Positions 42,766 through 51,320 of a stretch of 64,000 nucleotides of DNA are shown piece by piece. The notes under the pieces are model-generated. The model saw only the letters and a list, made by a program, of their open reading frames with translations, ran no database searches and had not been told where the DNA came from. Origin of the DNA: Arthrobacter celericrescens (GTDB lineage Bacteria > Actinomycetota > Actinomycetes > Actinomycetales > Micrococcaceae); NCBI RefSeq assembly GCF_003614925.1, contig NZ_QYLP01000032.1, positions 2,954 to 66,953 on the forward strand, in the 5' to 3' direction. The translations under genes were made by a program, and so were the position numbers. Numbering within the stretch: the first letter of the stretch is position 1; each line of letters begins with the position of its first letter.

Positions 42766-43707
42766 ATGGACACGCGGAAGCTCGAATACTTCGTGCGGAT
42801 CGTGGATTCGGGAAGCATCACCAAGGCCGCGGCAAGCCTCCATGTCGCCCAGCCCGCGCTCAGCCAGCAGGTCTCCTCGCTGGAAAAGGAGCTCAAGCAG
42901 CGGCTGCTCATCCGCAGCAAGCAAGGCGTGGAGCCCACCTCTGCCGGGCACGCCCTGTACCGCCACGCGCAGACCATCCTCCGGCTCGTGGATCAGGCGA
43001 GGACCGACGTCGAGGCCTCCGGGGCAGCCCCGGCGGGCCGGGTGTCGATCGCGATCGCCCCGTACAGCATGGTCTCGAAGCTGGCGCCGGAGATCGTGCG
43101 GGCCGTGGGCGAGCGGTACCCGGACATCGTGCTCCACCTGACGGAAACTTTCGGCGGCGTGCTGAGCGAAGCGATCAAGAACGGCAAGCTGGACATGGCC
43201 CTGATCTATGAACCGGGGCCGATCCGCGGCGTCCAGTTCACCACCATGGTGGTGGAGGATCTGCACCTGGTGGCGAACGCGGGGCTGGAAATCGGCGACG
43301 GCGAGACGGTCACCTTGGCCGAGGTTTCCCGGCAGAGGCTCTTCCTGCCGGAGCGGATCCACACCCTGCGCCAGGTGGTGGACAAGGGCCTGGAGGAGCT
43401 GGGGTTGCCGCTGAACCTGGCCGGCGAAGTGGAGTCGGTCCCCGTCCTGGGCCGCTTGATCGCCTCGGACCTGGGCTCCACGATCCTGCCCCGTTCGGCC
43501 GCGGATGCCTTGTTCCATTACGAGGACTTCCAGGTGCTGCGGATCGTGGAACCGGCGCTGCAGTGCAAGATCGCGCTGTGCACGGCCGAGCACGAACCGT
43601 TGTCCGAATCCGCCTCGGCCGTGCTGATCATCATCCGCGAAATGATCCGCAGCAGGCTCATGGAAGACTACGGGCCCGGCCTCACCCCGCACCCCCACCG
43701 TCCATAG
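42766..43707 (+). CDS. LysR family transcriptional regulator
   Basis: A 313-residue LysR regulator. The winged helix-turn-helix occupies residues 1-60 (MDTRKLEYFVRIVDSGSITK..., core SITKAAASLHVAQPALSQQV). The effector-binding domain follows, with KNGKLDMALIYEP and LGSTILPRSAA typical of the LysR_substrate fold. ATG 42766 has AAAGG upstream; an upstream in-frame ATG at 42724 lies inside site 2 and is rejected. The gene lies between the pxp/importer block and the aminotransferase-aldolase pair. All four composite sites surround it, so it is the likely regulator of the set. Confidence 0.93.
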   Translation: MDTRKLEYFVRIVDSGSITKAAASLHVAQPALSQQVSSLEKELKQRLLIRSKQGVEPTSAGHALYRHAQTILRLVDQARTDVEASGAAPAGRVSIAIAPYSMVSKLAPEIVRAVGERYPDIVLHLTETFGGVLSEAIKNGKLDMALIYEPGPIRGVQFTTMVVEDLHLVANAGLEIGDGETVTLAEVSRQRLFLPERIHTLRQVVDKGLEELGLPLNLAGEVESVPVLGRLIASDLGSTILPRSAADALFHYEDFQVLRIVEPALQCKIALCTAEHEPLSESASAVLIIIREMIRSRLMEDYGPGLTPHPHRP

Positions 43708-43742
43708 AAGCTGCTTATCGGACCACAGCTTTTAGGTCTTAT
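43703..43742 (+). promoter_or_regulatory. LysR-type composite site 4 (upstream of the 67-aa gene)
   Basis: On the plus strand CATAGAAGCTGCTTATC (43703-43719), 16 bases, then GTCTTAT (43736-43742). CATA, CTTAT, spacer AC and GTCTT match the other three copies in position. It overlaps the last codons and stop of lysR and ends 91 bp before GTG 43834. Confidence 0.78.
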
Positions 43743-43833
43743 CCAGCCTGTGGGGCCCGTTCCTACGATGGTTCCAACCACCGCGTCCGGCGGCCGGAAA
43801 TCCGGCCGCCGCCAAGCACAGGAGAGAACCGCC

Positions 43834-44037
43834 GTGAAGAAGATCGGCCTCACCGCCCGGACCCGCCACGATGCCGGCCCGCTGTCCGTCAATACCGGCA
43901 GCCATTGCCCGGCCAACGGGCTCTGGCGCCCGGAGGACGGCGCGGCGGAACCCGTGTTCATCTTCGAGGGAAGCCTCATGCCGGCGTCGGGCGGTGTCAG
44001 CACTGTCTGGCACCTGGTCCGGGAGCCGCTGCGGTAG
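43834..44037 (+). CDS. 67-residue orphan protein of the LysR regulon
   Basis: A 67-residue protein from GTG 43834, preceded by AGGAG. The visible pattern is TGSHCPANGLWRPED ... FIFEGSLMPASGG ... STVWHLV, a compact C-P-x-x-G-x-W / M-P / W fold seen in small single-domain proteins. I do not recognise its function. Composite site 4 lies 91 bp upstream with the same orientation as at the three metabolic operons. That argues it is expressed with the pathway, for example as a small accessory or binding protein. Confidence 0.65.
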   Translation: MKKIGLTARTRHDAGPLSVNTGSHCPANGLWRPEDGAAEPVFIFEGSLMPASGGVSTVWHLVREPLR

Positions 44038-44172
44038 GACGCGCCGATGGGCGCTCTCGCGAACCCGCGCCCGCGGGTGAGTCCTGCAGATCCGGCGATG
44101 TCGGAGGCGTGAAACTCCCGTGATCTGCGGAATCAATGCCGCAAGCGCCACTGACCGCCCTCACGGATAGCT

Positions 44173-44208
44173 CCTTAGAAACACTTTCTGCAGAAACTGT
44201 TACTAAGG
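44173..44208. repeat. 36-bp near-perfect palindrome
   Basis: The two 18-base halves match at 16 positions. Outer arms CCTTAG / CTAAGG, middle AACA / TGTT and a perfect centre TTTCTGCAGAAA are separated by single mismatched bases. It is AT-richer than its surroundings. No gene start is near: the closest are 43834 (plus) and 45163 (minus). Candidates are a regulator site, a recombination site, or the remnant of a mobile-element end. Confidence 0.75.
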
Positions 44209-44398
44209 GCTTGGGCTATTCACACTTTCACACCGCACAGGCCGACCCGACGTTGGGTGCCGTCAACTGTCGGAGTGTCGTCGTAGTCCCTCTCCGGTCC
44301 AAGACCGGCCGTCGCGGCCAGGGCTCCGTCAGGGCATGGCAGAGATCGACGGCGGCCGGTCATGCGGGTGCGCATGCCACCACCAAGCTACACCAGCT

Positions 44399-44454
44399 CG
44401 CGGGAGCGCTGCGGGGTCGCTGGAACGTTCCAGCGACCCCGCAGCATTCCCGCG
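44399..44454. repeat. extragenic palindromic repeat, copy 2
   Basis: It has the same arms as copy 1: CGCGGGA / TCCCGCG outside and GCTGCGGGGTCGC / GCGACCCCGCAGC inside, with the loop TGGAACGTTCCA itself a perfect palindrome. It begins 34 bp after the RraA-family stop on the minus strand, the same distance as copy 1 from the ABC permease stop. It probably ends or processes the aminotransferase-aldolase transcript. Confidence 0.88.
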
Positions 44455-44488
44455 ACCTCGGCGCGAAAGCGGCCATGCAACAGCAGGC

Positions 44489-45163
44489 TTATTCCTCGAC
44501 CAGCAGGCCCTTGGCCTTCAGCTTGTCGGTGAGTTCGCACAGCTCGATGGTGGTTCCGCCGTCGTGGTACAGCTTGATCAGCTCGCGCTCGTGGTCGTCA
44601 CGGGCCTGCGAGAGGGCGATGACCTCTTCGGCTTCTTCACGGCGGACCACCACCACGCCGTCGGCGTCACCGACCAGGATGTCGCCGGGGTAGATGATCT
44701 CGTCGCCGATCACCAGCGGGTGGTTGATCGGGCCCAGGGTTTCCTTGACGGTTCCCTTGATGCAGACGTTGCCGGAGAACACGGGCAGGCCGAGCTCGAT
44801 CAGGTCGGCGGTGTCGCGCACGCCGGATTCGGTGACCATCGCGGCAATGCCCTTGGCCTTCATGGCGTTGCCCAGCACGTCGCCGAAGATGCCGGCTTCC
44901 TCGTATTCGCCGGTGCCCACCAGCACCACGTCGCCGCTCTGGGCGTAGTGGATGGCCACTTGGAGCATCAGGTTGTCCTGCGGGGCGCAGCGCACGGTGA
45001 CGGCGGGGCCGCAGAAGGACATGTCGCGGTCGATCGGCTTGATCTTCGAGTTCAGCGCGCCCTTGCGGCCCTGCGCCTCGTGGATGGTGGCGGAGGAGAA
45101 CTTCGAGAGGCGTTCGACGACGTCCGCCGCCGGGCGTTCGAACTTGGTCTTGACGTGGATCAT
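44489..45163 (-). CDS. RraA / 4-hydroxy-4-methyl-2-oxoglutarate aldolase family protein
   Basis: A 224-residue protein of the RraA/HMG-aldolase fold. Family features: SSATIHEAQGRKGAL at the N-terminus (catalytic-face Glu), CGPAVTVRCAPQDNL, the active-site loop GDVLGNAMKAKGI (GxxxAxxAxxxG-like) and VTESGVRDTADL with the R-D pair that binds substrate and metal. GDADGVVVV closes the core. Family enzymes cleave 4-hydroxy-2-oxo-dicarboxylates to pyruvate plus a second keto acid, or decarboxylate oxaloacetate. The GVRD motif argues for an enzyme rather than an RNase E inhibitor. It follows the aminotransferase by 48 bp in the LysR-controlled unit. Confidence 0.87.
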   Translation of the reverse strand: MIHVKTKFERPAADVVERLSKFSSATIHEAQGRKGALNSKIKPIDRDMSFCGPAVTVRCAPQDNLMLQVAIHYAQSGDVVLVGTGEYEEAGIFGDVLGNAMKAKGIAAMVTESGVRDTADLIELGLPVFSGNVCIKGTVKETLGPINHPLVIGDEIIYPGDILVGDADGVVVVRREEAEEVIALSQARDDHERELIKLYHDGGTTIELCELTDKLKAKGLLVEE

Positions 45164-45193
45164 GGCTGTGTCTTTCTGCTGGGTGTTCGGGGC

Positions 45194-45211
45194 GTGCTCA
45201 GCTGAGCGTGC

Positions 45212-45221
<10 letters not shown>
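45194..45221. repeat. 14-bp perfect tandem duplication at the aminotransferase stop
   Basis: GTGCTCAGCTGAGC occurs twice back to back (45194-45207 and 45208-45221). Each unit contains the 12-bp palindrome GCTCAGCTGAGC, and the second includes the stop codon (TGA, 45214-45212). Each unit alone could form a hairpin, or the pair a longer one. A recent duplication is likely. Confidence 0.9.
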
Positions 45222-46435
<1,214 letters not shown>

Positions 46436-46500
46436 GATCTCCTCCGAAGCATTATGGGTGTAGGGCTCCTTTCGAGCGTAGGTATGCAAATGCCGCATGG

Positions 46501-46540
46501 ATAAGACCAATAGTGAGTGGGTTGATAAGGCTTCCTTATG
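46501..46540 (-). promoter_or_regulatory. LysR-type composite site 3 (upstream of the aminotransferase)
   Basis: On the minus strand CATAAGGAAGCCTTATC (46540-46524), 16 bases, then GTCTTAT (46507-46501). ATAAGG / CCTTAT is a perfect dyad around three bases, nearly identical to site 1. It ends 65 bp before the aminotransferase start. Confidence 0.82.
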
Positions 46541-46630
46541 GCTTCCGGCGCCGCCGATATCACCTTTGCTTATGGATTCACGCTGTTTTGGTATTTCCCG
46601 GGCCGCCTCCGCCGGGGCTAGTTTTCTTGC

Positions 46631-47215
46631 ATGGACGGACAGCTGACGCGTGGCACCTCCCTGCCCGCCGGCGGGTACCGCTACGGCGCCTCGCAGCGCG
46701 CCGCGCGCCCCCGCCGGGCCCTTTCCCGCGTTGCGGCGGCCGGCCCCGCTTCCGGCGCCGAAGGAGGAGCGGACGACGGCGACCCCTTCCGTTCCGGCCT
46801 CACGCAGCAGAGGCAGTGCCTCGCCCGGGCGGACAGCAGCTTCCGCGCGCTGATCGCCCGCCGCAACGAACTCATCGCCCAGTGCGTGCAGGACCGCGTG
46901 CCCGTCACGAAGATCGCCGCCGCACTGGGCGTCTCCGCCTGGGTGGTGCGGACCGCAGCCGGCGACGCAGCCGGCCTGCCGCCGTCGGGCATCAGCGGGC
47001 AGAGCCGGTTCGCGCAGCTGGAGGACGCCGCCCGGGAACTCGCGGAGGCGGACACCGAGCGGCTCGGATACGAAGCGGACCGGCAGGCACTAGTGGCCGA
47101 GGCACACCGCACCGGCGCGCTGGACGTCTTCGAACTAGCCTCGCTCACCGGGCTTACCCCGGAGCACATCCGCAAGATGACCCGGGGATCAGGAAGGCCT
47201 CCTAGGATGGGCTGA
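46631..47215 (+). CDS. putative helix-turn-helix DNA-binding protein
   Basis: A 194-residue soluble protein. A low-complexity Arg/Ala/Gly-rich N-terminus (~60 residues) precedes a helical segment with a helix-turn-helix-like stretch, CVQDRVPVTKIAAALGVSAWVVRTAAG (core VTKIAAALGVSAWVVRT). A second helical unit at the C-terminus (FELASLTGLTPEHIRKMT) also looks like a short HTH. No ligand domain is seen. Its TGA overlaps the ATG of the PAP2 gene (TGATG), so the two are co-translated. ATG 46631 has a weak ribosome site. Confidence 0.7.
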   Translation: MDGQLTRGTSLPAGGYRYGASQRAARPRRALSRVAAAGPASGAEGGADDGDPFRSGLTQQRQCLARADSSFRALIARRNELIAQCVQDRVPVTKIAAALGVSAWVVRTAAGDAAGLPPSGISGQSRFAQLEDAARELAEADTERLGYEADRQALVAEAHRTGALDVFELASLTGLTPEHIRKMTRGSGRPPRMG

Positions 47216-47928
47216 TGGGGAGCCTCCAGCCACGCAGACTCAGCCCGGGCGGAACCGTCGCCGCGGCCACCGTCCTGCTCACTATTGCCGCGGTGTTTGG
47301 AGGCACGCTCCTCGCCGACCCGCTCCGGCCGCCTTTCCAGGCCGCAGACAGCGCCTGGCACGACTCCATGCTGGGCATGCGCAACCCGTTCTGGGACTTC
47401 GTGAACCTGGTGCTCAACTGGGCAGGCTACACGGGGATGTTCGTGTTCCACGCCCTGCTCGCGGCGGCACTGATTGCGCGGCGGCGCCCGCGGATGGCCC
47501 TTTTCACTGTGGTGTCCGGGCTGGTGGTCACGCTCCTGGTCCAGCTCCTCAAATGGCTCATCCAGCGGCCGCGGCCCGGCGACGCCGGCGTGTTCACGGA
47601 GACCTTTTCATACCCCTCGGGGCATGCTTCCAGCACGGCGGCCTTTGTAGTGGCCGCCGCGCTGCTCATCGGCCGGGCCTGGGCCTGGGTGCTGGCAGCA
47701 CTCGGGACCGTGTCCATGATGATCAGCCGCACCTACCTGGCGGCCCACTGGCTGACCGACGTGGTGGGCGGAGCCTGCCTGGCTGCCGCGGTTGTGCTGC
47801 TGCTCTGGCTCCCGGCCCAGAAAATATACCTTGAGGAGAATACTGGAGCGCGCAGGATCCTTACTTGGACCGCAAGGGTTTCGCGGCGCCGGCGAGAAGC
47901 AGGGCAAGAAGGATCGGAGCCCCGATAG
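47215..47928 (+). CDS. PAP2 family phosphatase
   Basis: A 237-residue membrane phosphatase with five or six helices and the three PAP2 signatures: KWLIQRPRPGD, SYPSGHASSTA and SRTYLAAHWLTDVVGG (catalytic His pair). Substrates in this family include undecaprenyl diphosphate and phosphatidic acid. The basic C-terminal tail (ARVSRRRREAGQEGSEPR) is encoded where the gene overlaps the convergent MFS gene by 68 bp (47861-47928). Translation is coupled to the preceding HTH gene. Confidence 0.9.
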   Translation: MGSLQPRRLSPGGTVAAATVLLTIAAVFGGTLLADPLRPPFQAADSAWHDSMLGMRNPFWDFVNLVLNWAGYTGMFVFHALLAAALIARRRPRMALFTVVSGLVVTLLVQLLKWLIQRPRPGDAGVFTETFSYPSGHASSTAAFVVAAALLIGRAWAWVLAALGTVSMMISRTYLAAHWLTDVVGGACLAAAVVLLLWLPAQKIYLEENTGARRILTWTARVSRRRREAGQEGSEPR

Positions 47929-49045
47929 CCAGCAACGCCAGGCGGATGCCGGTGTGGTCGCCGAGGTATCCCAGCAGCGGCGGGCCGGCGAGGAACGCAA
48001 TGTAGCCAATCGTGGACACCACGGAAACGCGCGCGGCAGCATGCTTCGGATCGTCAGCCGCGGCGGACATGCCCATCGGGAACGCGAGGGCAGCACCGAT
48101 GCCCCACAGGCCCGCGCCAATCGCGGCCAGGACGATGTTTCCGGAGAACACGAACAGGGCCAGGCCCAGGGCGGCGGCTCCCATGCTGGCGCGCAGGACG
48201 GGCACCCGGCCGAAGCGGTCGATCGCGCGCCCGCCAAGGAAACGCATCAGGGTCATCGCCGCCACGAACAGAGCGAAAAGCAGGGCACCGGTGGACTCGC
48301 TGGCATGCAGGCCGTCCACTGCTGCCTTCGCGATCCAGTCGTTGCCGGCACCTTCGGTCAGGGTTGCGCCGAGCACGACGACGCCGATCAGCAGCGTGCG
48401 TCCATCCCGCCAGGCGGAAGCACCCTTGGGGGCGGCAGCACCGCCGTCGGGCTCTGCATGGGCGGCGGCGTGCGGGATGAAGTAGCGCGGCGCCGTCAGG
48501 GCCAGGGCGACGGCGACGGCCGCGATGACCAGCAGGTGCTCGGGCAGGCCGACGCCGAGCTGCGAGAGCCCGGCCCCGATGAGCGCACCGACGAAGGCGC
48601 CGCCGCTGAAGGCGGCGTGGAACTGCGGCATGATGGTCCGGCCGAGGCGGTGTTCGACGTCGGCGCCCTCGATGTTCTGTGCCACGTCCCAGACGCCGAT
48701 GCCGATGCCGAGGAAGAAGAGGCAGATCGCTGTCGGGACTACGGCGGCCGCCATCAGCGAGAGGGCCACACCGGCACCGGCGGCCCCGAGCAGCAGGCCG
48801 GCGAAGCGGACGGCATTCGCCGTGCCGATCCGGCTGATCAGCCAGCCGCTGGACGGCAGCGCCACGAGGGAGCCGACGGCGATGCAGAGCAGCAGCGTGC
48901 CGATCTGTCCGGAGCCGAGGTTCAGGAGTTCCGCCACGGCGGGAATGCGCGCGGCCCAGCTGGCGAAGACCAGGCCGTTCATGCCGAAGACCAGGAAGGT
49001 GGCTGTGGCGGCGGCCCGGACGTTGGTGCTGGTGGTGAGGGTCAT
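47861..49045 (-). CDS. MFS transporter
   Basis: A 394-residue transporter with twelve predicted helices, related to YbjJ-type/fucose-permease-like MFS proteins: FLVFGMNGLVFASWAARIP in helix 1, GWLISRIGTANAVRFAGLL (loop 2-3) and FLGGRAIDRFGRVPVL in the second half. ATG 49045 overlaps the TetR stop (ATGA, 49042-49045). As the last gene of the maa-tetR-MFS unit it is probably the exporter or sugar-related transporter controlled by that TetR. Confidence 0.88.
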   Translation of the reverse strand: MTLTTSTNVRAAATATFLVFGMNGLVFASWAARIPAVAELLNLGSGQIGTLLLCIAVGSLVALPSSGWLISRIGTANAVRFAGLLLGAAGAGVALSLMAAAVVPTAICLFFLGIGIGVWDVAQNIEGADVEHRLGRTIMPQFHAAFSGGAFVGALIGAGLSQLGVGLPEHLLVIAAVAVALALTAPRYFIPHAAAHAEPDGGAAAPKGASAWRDGRTLLIGVVVLGATLTEGAGNDWIAKAAVDGLHASESTGALLFALFVAAMTLMRFLGGRAIDRFGRVPVLRASMGAAALGLALFVFSGNIVLAAIGAGLWGIGAALAFPMGMSAAADDPKHAAARVSVVSTIGYIAFLAGPPLLGYLGDHTGIRLALLAIGAPILLALLLAGAAKPLRSK

Positions 49046-49680
49046 TCGTGCGCGGCTTTCCTGGTGGTGTCGGGTGTGGTGCTGTCTAGTGCTGGAGTCG
49101 TGATGCGGGCGACCGCTTCGGCGGTGCGGGCCCGGCTGTGCGGTTCGGAGTCGCTTGGTTCAGAATCGCTGTGCGGTTCGGTGTTGCCTGGTTCTGCGTC
49201 CAGGGCGGCGTGGATGGAGAGGCCTTCGATCAGGGCATCGAGCATCCGGCAGGTGACGGGGTCGAAATGCAGGCCCAGGGCCCGCCGGCTCCGGGCCATC
49301 CAGTCCCGGGTGATGGCGCGGAATTCCGGTTTCCGTGCCGCCAGCGTGTAGAGCTCGTGGGTCAGGACCAGTTCCCGCTGCGAGTCCAGGAGGTCCTCGT
49401 GGATCAAGTCCACCACGGCCTGCCGGGCGGCGTCGATCCCAACGGCGCGGCCCAGCCGCTCGTCGAAACGGTCCGAGATGGAGGTGCCGAACCGGGTAAA
49501 CGCCTCGGCGAGCAGCTCGTCCATGCCGCTGAAGTGATAGCTCATGGAGCCCAGTGGCACCCCGGCGTGTGCGGCGATCTTGCGGTGCGAGGCCCCGGCG
49601 ACACCTTCCGCGGCGATCACGTCCAGGGCGGCGTCGATGATCCGTTCCCGGCGGTCCGGGTCAAAACGGCGGGTGGCCAC
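49042..49680 (-). CDS. TetR family transcriptional regulator
   Basis: A 212-residue TetR protein. HTH: IIDAALDVIAAEGVAGASHRKIAAHAGVPLGSMSYHF (core SHRKIAAHAGVPLGSMSYHF). The ligand domain is of the TetR_C group with QRELVLTHELYTLA. An acidic, Ser/Pro/Glu-rich tail (PGNTEPHSDSEPSDSEPH) comes from degenerate short repeats at about 49130-49200. GTG 49680 is 2 bp after the maa stop. It probably binds the 20-bp palindrome at 50260-50279 and so controls its own operon. Confidence 0.88.
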   Translation of the reverse strand: MATRRFDPDRRERIIDAALDVIAAEGVAGASHRKIAAHAGVPLGSMSYHFSGMDELLAEAFTRFGTSISDRFDERLGRAVGIDAARQAVVDLIHEDLLDSQRELVLTHELYTLAARKPEFRAITRDWMARSRRALGLHFDPVTCRMLDALIEGLSIHAALDAEPGNTEPHSDSEPSDSEPHSRARTAEAVARITTPALDSTTPDTTRKAAHE

Positions 49681-49682
49681 GC

Positions 49683-50261
49683 CTAGATCTCGCGGATGAC
49701 GCGGGCCGGGTTGCCCACTGCGACGCGGTTGGCCGGGACGTCCTTGGTGACCACGGCGCCGGCACCGATGACCGAGTTGTCCCCGATGGTGACGCCGGCC
49801 AGCACGATCGCGCCGCCGCCCAGCCAGACGTTGTCCCCGATGGTGATGGGCTTGGCCGCTTCCAGGCGGTCGCGGCGGGGCTGCGGTTCCACCGGGTGGG
49901 TGGGGGTGAGAAGCTGCACGTTCGGGCCGATCTGGCAGTCTTCGCCGATCGTGATGGGGGCGACGTCCAGTGCGGTCAGGTTGTAGTTGATGAACGTGCG
50001 CGCACCCACCGAAATATATGTGCCGTAATCGACATATATCGGCGCCTTGATGTGCACCTCGTCGCCCACATTGCCCAGGAACTCCGCCAGGATGGCCTGC
50101 GAACCGAGCGGATCACCTGGGTAGGCCGCGGCGAAATTCGCCTGCAGGGCCATGGCCCGCTGGGCCTCCTTCTCGCTTTCGGGGTCGTCGGCGATGTAGA
50201 GGTCCCCGGCGAGCATGCGTTCGCGGTTGGTGCGCGGGTCCCCGGCGAAGTAGTCAGTCAT
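49683..50261 (-). CDS. maa: maltose/galactoside O-acetyltransferase (LbH, hexapeptide repeat)
   Basis: A 192-residue acetyl-CoA-dependent sugar O-acetyltransferase. The N-terminal Mac domain (MTDYFAGDPRTNRERMLAGDLY, core TNRERMLAGDLY) precedes a left-handed beta helix. Active-site signatures: NYNLTALDVAPITIGEDCQIGP, LLTPTHPVEPQPRRD (catalytic His) and IGDNVWLGGGAIVLAGVTIG. In cytoplasm it acetylates maltose, glucose or galactosides, thought to detoxify sugars. ATG 50261 lies inside a 20-bp perfect palindrome, so little or no leader is possible if transcription begins there. Confidence 0.93.
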   Translation of the reverse strand: MTDYFAGDPRTNRERMLAGDLYIADDPESEKEAQRAMALQANFAAAYPGDPLGSQAILAEFLGNVGDEVHIKAPIYVDYGTYISVGARTFINYNLTALDVAPITIGEDCQIGPNVQLLTPTHPVEPQPRRDRLEAAKPITIGDNVWLGGGAIVLAGVTIGDNSVIGAGAVVTKDVPANRVAVGNPARVIREI

Positions 50262-50279
50262 GTGTACGATCGTACACAT
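50260..50279. promoter_or_regulatory. 20-bp perfect palindrome covering the maa start codon
   Basis: ATGTGTACGATCGTACACAT is perfectly self-complementary and includes the T and A of the ATG at 50261. It is the probable operator for the TetR encoded by the second gene of the operon. Confidence 0.8.
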
Positions 50280-50311
50280 AGGACTGCGTGCGGCGGAAGC
50301 CCCGGTGGCTT

Positions 50312-51205
50312 TCACCCCGCGGCGCTGCGCCGGTACGCCAGGGGAGTGCAGCCGTATTCCTCGCGGAACTGGCGGTTGAAGTTGGACAGGTTCCGGTACC
50401 CGGAGGCCTGGGCCACGGACGCCACGCTCAGCTCCGTGGTGTCCAGCAGGGTGCAGGCGTGGGCCAGCCGGAGCCGCCGCACCATGTCGCTGAAGGTCTG
50501 GCCGCTGGCGGTCTTGAAGTAGCGGGAGAAGGCGGAGTCGGACATGCCGGCAGTGCGCGCGGCCACGGAGAGCCGCACCTCGCCCAAGAGGTTCGCGAAG
50601 ATGTAGTCCAGCGCGCCGCCCACCACCTCCTGCGCCCGCGCATCGCGGGTTGACGGATTCCACGGCGCGGACAGGCTCCGGCACTCGGCTGCCGGGGCGT
50701 CGGCCAGCAGGTGCAGCAGTTCGAAGACCTTCGCCACCCGCCCGGCGCCGTCGGCCGTTCCGACATCGGTGAGCAAACGGGCACCCTCGACGGCGGTGTC
50801 CCCCAGGAACTCGATCCCGCGCACCGAGGCGGCCAGGAGCGGATCCAGGGAACGCAGTTCGGGCAGCAGGCCCTGGCAGGCGCGGATCCAGCGGTCGTGG
50901 AACTGCAGGACGACGTCGCGCCCGGCGGCCACCGTTCCGGCGTCGAAGTCGCTGATCCAGTCGTGTGGCACCTCGGGACCCACCAGCACCAGCTGCCCGG
51001 GGGCGAAGCGGCCCACGGAATCGCCCACGATGTAGCGGCCGGAGGTGCTGGTGATCAGGTGCAGTTCGTATTCGGGGTGGAAGTTCCAGCGCGCCAGCGG
51101 GCTGGGGTAATCATGCCGGTGCCAGCGCGTGGAGTAACGGGGGTCCTGGGGGACCACCTCCAGCACTGCCGCCTCCCTGCGAGGCGGCGACATGGTGCTG
51201 CTCAT
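50312..51205 (-). CDS. AraC family transcriptional regulator
   Basis: A 297-residue regulator. The N-terminal cupin-like sensor region includes WHRHDYPSPLARWNFHPEYELHLI (core HPEYELHLI), GDSVGRFAPGQLVLVGPEVPHDW. The C-terminal AraC DNA-binding domain (last ~100 residues) has two HTH units: LSVAARTAGMSDSAFSRYFK and LSVASVAQASGYRNLSNFNRQF. ATG 51205 has AAGGAGG upstream. It is divergent from the alcohol dehydrogenase, whose promoter carries paired dyads, so it probably senses the same sugar or polyol. Confidence 0.92.
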   Translation of the reverse strand: MSSTMSPPRREAAVLEVVPQDPRYSTRWHRHDYPSPLARWNFHPEYELHLITSTSGRYIVGDSVGRFAPGQLVLVGPEVPHDWISDFDAGTVAAGRDVVLQFHDRWIRACQGLLPELRSLDPLLAASVRGIEFLGDTAVEGARLLTDVGTADGAGRVAKVFELLHLLADAPAAECRSLSAPWNPSTRDARAQEVVGGALDYIFANLLGEVRLSVAARTAGMSDSAFSRYFKTASGQTFSDMVRRLRLAHACTLLDTTELSVASVAQASGYRNLSNFNRQFREEYGCTPLAYRRSAAG

Positions 51206-51320
51206 GGACCCTCCTTCACGCTGTGGCGCCAACCGCTTTTCGGAAAAATAGTATCGGAATCGTCCCTTCAGGGCGCTAGTCGGCGCCATTGCGGCAGCCA
51301 TACCGTGGATACCACTCCCC

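Larger units (their letters stand above)
44038..44488. other. 451-bp gap with a long palindrome and an extragenic repeat
   Basis: No convincing gene on either strand. It holds a 36-bp near-perfect palindrome (44173-44208) and copy 2 of the extragenic palindromic repeat (44399-44454). Between them, 44209-44398 has ordinary high-GC composition without a ribosome site or a clean codon pattern, and could be a decayed gene. Confidence 0.55.

Noticed and set aside
43668..44003. Minus-strand frame opposite the 67-aa gene
   Set aside because: The plus-strand gene has a good AGGAG site and an upstream regulator motif; the minus frame has neither.
44136..44693. Plus-strand frame of 185 codons through the 44-kb gap
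   Set aside because: No ribosome site, it runs through the palindromic repeat and into the antisense of the aldolase gene, and the translation has no recognisable pattern.
49130..49200. Degenerate GGTTC-rich repeats in the TetR gene considered as an integration hot spot
   Set aside because: They stay in frame and simply encode an acidic Ser/Pro tail; no flanking mobile-element signs.
47792..49351. 519-codon plus-strand frame opposite the MFS and TetR genes
   Set aside because: Low-complexity Gly/Asp/Gln-rich translation without a family; antisense of two well-supported genes.
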